From NCBI GenBank assembly GCA_007135995.1, contig SLHU01000251.1, forward strand, positions 1 to 8,821: a DNA stretch of 8,821 bases, written 5' to 3'. The notes beneath the pieces are model-generated. The model worked only from the letters and a program-made list of their open reading frames with translations. It ran no database searches and was not told the origin of the DNA. Positions 6,477 to 8,821 of this stretch are shown piece after piece. The DNA comes from Clostridiales bacterium. Its GTDB lineage: Bacteria > Bacillota > Clostridia > Saccharofermentanales > UBA5734. Within the stretch, counting starts at the first letter, position 1. Each line of letters opens with the position of its first letter. Made by a program: the position numbers and the translations under genes.

Positions 6477-7724
6477 TCACAATCTGAAAGGAACCAGATG
6501 TCCGTCTGCCGTAAAGGCCGGTTGAGGTTCGTCCAGCAGCGTAATGCCCGGTGTGTCTTTTATCTGATGATAAACAGCCTGTGAAACATACAGTGTGCTC
6601 AGATGAAGTGTATCCAGGATGCGGATAACAAACGCGTCAGCAAGCTCAGTTTTGCCCCATGTGCGTACCGCGTACTCAAAGGCCTGAAGGTCTGTCTCCG
6701 CGACAATCGGCATTTTGCCTCGCTGTGTGAAAATGCTTGTCAGGATGTTTTCATAAGTCGCATTGAAGTTAATTTTTGACTGCAGTTTTTTTGTGATAAA
6801 ATCTGCCAGTCCCATACCGGCAGCGTTGCCGTGCGCCGAATCCGAAAGGTCACTGACGATCAGTTTGTTGATATACGGTACAGCAGGTTCTTCCTCACCT
6901 TGTATCTGCATGCGGCCGATGATATTTGTATCCATGCCGGTTCCGCTGATATCCTTTCCGATTCGGTCGACTATCAGCGCGTCAAGTGTGTTGACGGGCA
7001 GGCGCGGCATGTTCTGGCGGCATATGTTTAACAGCTTGGGCTCTTCGTGTTCAATTTCAGCAGCCGGAATCGCTTTGATTATCATGGTTTGGTCATAGGC
7101 ATCTTCAACAATGCCAATACCGAACATGATTTTGCTGGTCTTGATAATCTGCCTGGCGGCAAGAGGCACCAGATCGCGGAGGCCTGACGCGCCGTACTGG
7201 TGAATGGCTTTCGCCTGCGCATGTTTGCCAAGGCCGATCACTGACATTTTCATCAGTCCGCTCTCATATTCACCATGAAAATCAGTATGAACTTTTATTC
7301 TGTTGAGCAGGATAATCCCATCAGCCTCGTGAGCAAGCTGGTCCTGGTACAAGGGCAGAGGCAAATCACCGCGAGGCAGCGTGACAACATCCATAGAAGA
7401 CTGAATCGGCACGCCTGTGTCCTGTTCAGTGATGCCATACCCGGCCAGCACTTCCTTCTGGCCTTCAGCAGTCGCACCGCCATGGCTGCCCATGGCCGGT
7501 ATAATAAAGGGAAGGGCAGACATGTTTTTCAACTCGTCAGCCAGTGCTTTTACAATCCTGCTCAGATTCGCAATGCCGCGGCTGCCAACCGTTATGGCAA
7601 TCCGCATACCGGGCCTGACATCAGAACCAACGCGCCTGATCTCATCTCTGACAGTCTGGTCAATATCAGGCAAAGGACTGCTGGGAAAGGATTGGTTAAT
7701 TCTGTATAACTTCAGTTTATCCAT
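6477..7724 (-). CDS. LarA-like (lactate racemase domain, DUF2088) 2-hydroxy-acid racemase/epimerase
   Basis: From the chosen start this is 415 residues, close to characterised LarA (about 425). LarA enzymes use a nickel-pincer nucleotide cofactor to invert the C2 hydroxyl of 2-hydroxy acids by hydride transfer. The Rossmann-like part shows ITVGSRGIAN and the PAMGSHGGAT motif. Numbered from the TTG at 7754, His91, His156, Lys169 and His185 fit, in order and rough spacing, the catalytic histidines 108 and 174, the cofactor-bearing Lys184 and the nickel ligand His200 of lactate racemase. The order and spacing match is mine; the roles come from the family. A further conserved-looking block is SDLSDSAHGNAAGMG (301-315). 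Three starts are possible: TTG 7754 without a ribosome binding site, ATG 7736 directly against AGAGGA, and ATG 7724 thirteen bases from it. I chose 7724 because family similarity begins at MDKLKLYRI, but the spacing is long. Its place between a permease and a tetronate kinase suggests C2 epimerisation of a tetronate. The larB, larC and larE cofactor genes are not in the window. Confidence 0.8.
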   Translation of the reverse strand: MDKLKLYRINQSFPSSPLPDIDQTVRDEIRRVGSDVRPGMRIAITVGSRGIANLSRIVKALADELKNMSALPFIIPAMGSHGGATAEGQKEVLAGYGITEQDTGVPIQSSMDVVTLPRGDLPLPLYQDQLAHEADGIILLNRIKVHTDFHGEYESGLMKMSVIGLGKHAQAKAIHQYGASGLRDLVPLAARQIIKTSKIMFGIGIVEDAYDQTMIIKAIPAAEIEHEEPKLLNICRQNMPRLPVNTLDALIVDRIGKDISGTGMDTNIIGRMQIQGEEEPAVPYINKLIVSDLSDSAHGNAAGMGLADFITKKLQSKINFNATYENILTSIFTQRGKMPIVAETDLQAFEYAVRTWGKTELADAFVIRILDTLHLSTLYVSQAVYHQIKDTPGITLLDEPQPAFTADGHLVPFRL

Positions 7725-7764
7725 ATTTAAAATCATTCCTCTCGCTGTATTCAAGACTTAAAAC

Positions 7765-7770
7765 AGTATA
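7765..7770 (-). promoter_or_regulatory. Weak candidate -10 box before the LarA-like gene
   Basis: TATACT on the minus strand lies 40 bases upstream of the ATG at 7724, in the 121-base gap after the permease gene. The -35 position at 17-base spacing (TAAGTC) is poor. The gap also holds a small TCTGC/GCAGA hairpin at 7808-7821 with no T run. An internal promoter is possible but weakly supported. Confidence 0.2.
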
Positions 7771-7845
7771 AAAGAATTGTTGTCCCTGACTTAATCTTAA
7801 CAGATTGTCTGCTGTCGCAGAAGCGGGTGTTGAAACAGATGCATG

Positions 7846-8604
7846 CTAGAAGAACAGGCGGATCGATGCGATAAAAGTCATGGCAATCATCAGATAGCGA
7901 AACGTTCTTTCATTCATTTTACGGATCAGAAGAACACCGACTCTGATTCCCAGATAAACAAGCGGCGCCATCAGCGCAATCAGCAGCGCCAGCTGCCAGG
8001 TGATGCTTTGCCAGACAAATACCTGAATGGGCAGTTTAATAAGATTGATTATAAAGAAAAAGACGGCTGCCGTACCCAGATAGTTTTTTTTGTTCAGGCC
8101 GATCGCCAGCAGATAAACAGCAAAAATGGGACCTGCAGCGTTACCCACCATAGAGGAGAAACCACTTAAAATACCAATGACGATAATGAAAATCCGGCCA
8201 TGCGGAACTTTAAAATCGACGCCTTTATAGCCTTGATACAACATCAGGAAAAGACAGACCAGGACAAAAACAGCAATCAGAAATTTAAACTGCTGGTCAT
8301 TAATCAAGTGGCCGGTCAGACCACCCAGTAAAATGCCCGCCAGCGCAGCAGGCAGCAGGCCTTTGATCTCATCCCATCTGGCACCTTTGTAATAGACTCT
8401 GACAGCGAACAGATCGCCGGTCAGCAAGAACAGCAGCATCAGTCCGCTCGACTGGCGACCGCCCCATATCGCAGCCAGTATGGGTATTGTGACAATAATT
8501 GTGCTGCTGAGCCCCGCCTTTCCCACGCCAACCAGCAAGGCTACTGCCAGCAGTGTGATCAGCTGAACAAGGCTGACATCAAAAAATTGTAAAACTGTCG
8601 TCAT
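7846..8604 (-). CDS. TauE/SafE-family membrane transporter
   Basis: This is a 252-residue, strongly hydrophobic protein with about seven or eight membrane segments (roughly 12-45, 53-70, 82-100, 107-124, 137-165, 175-197, 203-227 and 236-251). The early LLVGVGKAGLSS motif (24-34) and the mid-protein GFSSMVGNAAGP (148-159) are the two repeated Gly-rich signatures of the TauE/SafE (formerly DUF81) family, whose characterised members move sulfite, sulfoacetate and other organic anions. As first full-length gene of the tetronate cassette it is the best candidate to carry the sugar acid across the membrane. Direction (uptake or efflux) and substrate are inferred from context only. The ATG at 8604 has AGGA seven bases before it and overlaps, as ATGA, the stop of a short upstream reading frame. 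The length is normal for the family and there are no signs of damage. Confidence 0.88.
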   Translation of the reverse strand: MTTVLQFFDVSLVQLITLLAVALLVGVGKAGLSSTIIVTIPILAAIWGGRQSSGLMLLFLLTGDLFAVRVYYKGARWDEIKGLLPAALAGILLGGLTGHLINDQQFKFLIAVFVLVCLFLMLYQGYKGVDFKVPHGRIFIIVIGILSGFSSMVGNAAGPIFAVYLLAIGLNKKNYLGTAAVFFFIINLIKLPIQVFVWQSITWQLALLIALMAPLVYLGIRVGVLLIRKMNERTFRYLMIAMTFIASIRLFF

Positions 8605-8684
8605 GCGATCATCCTGTCTTTCTGTAAGCCTTTGTTTGTCTGCTTACTTTCGTTTTGGCTGTTTGCTTGAATGAATAAAATCAT
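8601..8684 (-). CDS. Possible 27-codon leader ORF joined to the permease gene
   Basis: A 27-residue frame opens with ATG at 8684 (MILFIQANSQ...) and ends with a TGA that overlaps the permease start as ATGA. Its own ATG overlaps the stop of the preceding 16-codon frame, also as ATGA. AGGA lies seven bases upstream of the start. The peptide is polar after residue 6, with no recognisable domain. It could be a translated coupling leader or a chance frame; at this length coding potential cannot be judged. Confidence 0.25.
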   Translation of the reverse strand: MILFIQANSQNESKQTNKGLQKDRMIA

Positions 8685-8731
8685 TGCCGCGTCCTGCAGA
8701 TTAAAGGCAAAGACCGTTTTGCAGGGCGCAT
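8681..8731 (-). CDS. Possible 16-codon leader peptide with a consensus ribosome binding site
   Basis: ATG at 8731 is preceded by a perfect AGGAGG (8743-8738) at six-base spacing, the best Shine-Dalgarno sequence in this part of the window. The frame encodes MRPAKRSLPLICRTRQ and then a TGA overlapping the next small frame. The peptide is basic and shows no run of one amino acid, so classic amino-acid attenuation is not indicated. Its codons overlap the hairpin at 8691-8727, so translation could open that structure. A TATAAA at 8753-8748 is too close to the AGGAGG to be its promoter, so transcription must start further upstream, perhaps outside the window. Confidence 0.35.
   Translation of the reverse strand: MRPAKRSLPLICRTRQ
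8691..8727 (-). promoter_or_regulatory. Leader hairpin covering a ribosome binding site
   Basis: In the minus-strand RNA, GCCCUGCA (8727-8720) can pair with UGCAGGAC (8698-8691), eight pairs including one G-U, around a 21-base loop. The 3' arm contains the AGGA before the 27-codon frame. A ribosome moving through the 16-codon frame would melt the stem, which fits a translational coupling device. No T run follows, so it is not a terminator. Confidence 0.3.
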
Positions 8732-8769
8732 GCCGTGCCTCCTGAAGTTTATACCCGGGCAGATTAACG

Positions 8770-8821
8770 CTCTCTCACAACGGTCCGCTGGCACTAAGAC
8801 TCTCTCGCCGGTCCGCTGACA
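8770..8821. repeat. Right copies of the GTCCGCTG repeat, tandem pair
   Basis: Two imperfect tandem copies are visible: CTCTCTCACAACGGTCCGCT plus G at 8770-8790, and CTCTCTCGCCGGTCCGCTG at 8800-8818, with a period of 30 bases. The first continues into CACTAAGAC and so resembles the copy at 39-55. The array may continue beyond the window edge. It is too irregular for a CRISPR array. It lies upstream of the permease leader, outside any reading frame I can support. Confidence 0.5.

Noticed and set aside
7275..7709. A 144-codon plus-strand frame opposite the LarA-like gene
   Set aside because: Its length is notable, but the translation has no family signature and the opposite strand is clearly coding.
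8748..8753. TATAAA as the promoter -10 of the permease operon
   Set aside because: Transcription would begin inside the AGGAGG of the leader frame and there is no -35 match at proper spacing.
8770..8821. CRISPR array at the right edge
   Set aside because: Only two imperfect copies with a 30-base period, no distinct spacers and no cas genes in the window.

Overview
Overall character. All seven protein-coding genes lie on the minus strand, so the window is read here from right to left. Clear GGAGG-type ribosome binding sites, a LytTR regulator paired with a LiaF-like membrane protein, moderate GC content and tight gene packing point to a Bacillota (Bacilli) chromosome. A Sporolactobacillus-like relative is a guess from general feel only. 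There are no rRNA or tRNA genes, CRISPR arrays or recognisable transposases.

Right part (about 8731 to 3868): a probable acid-sugar (tetronate) catabolic operon. In transcription order it encodes a TauE/SafE-type membrane permease, a LarA-like protein (nickel-pincer lactate racemase superfamily), a DUF1537 four-carbon acid-sugar kinase, and a PdxA2-type 4-phosphate dehydrogenase. DUF1537 kinase plus PdxA2 is an established route from D-threonate or D-erythronate through the 4-phosphate to dihydroxyacetone phosphate and CO2. The permease would move the acid anion. The LarA-like protein would be expected to invert C2 of a 2-hydroxy acid, which would interconvert D-erythronate and D-threonate and feed both into one kinase/dehydrogenase pair. 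That last step is inference. Upstream of the permease, two tiny reading frames each have a Shine-Dalgarno-like sequence and are chained to each other and to the permease by ATGA overlaps, which could be a translational leader.

Middle (3596 to 1422): a large intracellular family 3 glycoside hydrolase of the beta-xylosidase/beta-glucosidase type. It has its own strong ribosome binding site after a 271-base non-coding gap, so it may be a separate transcription unit.

Left part (1246 to 94): a two-gene unit with overlapping reading frames. It encodes a LytTR DNA-binding regulator and a four-helix membrane protein with a LiaF-like C-terminal domain, resembling the regulator/membrane-inhibitor pairs called LytTR regulatory systems. 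A consensus TATAAT box and a nested inverted repeat lie just upstream.

The outer non-coding edges (about 39-55 and 8770-8821) share a related short repeat in the same orientation, a probable dispersed intergenic repeat.
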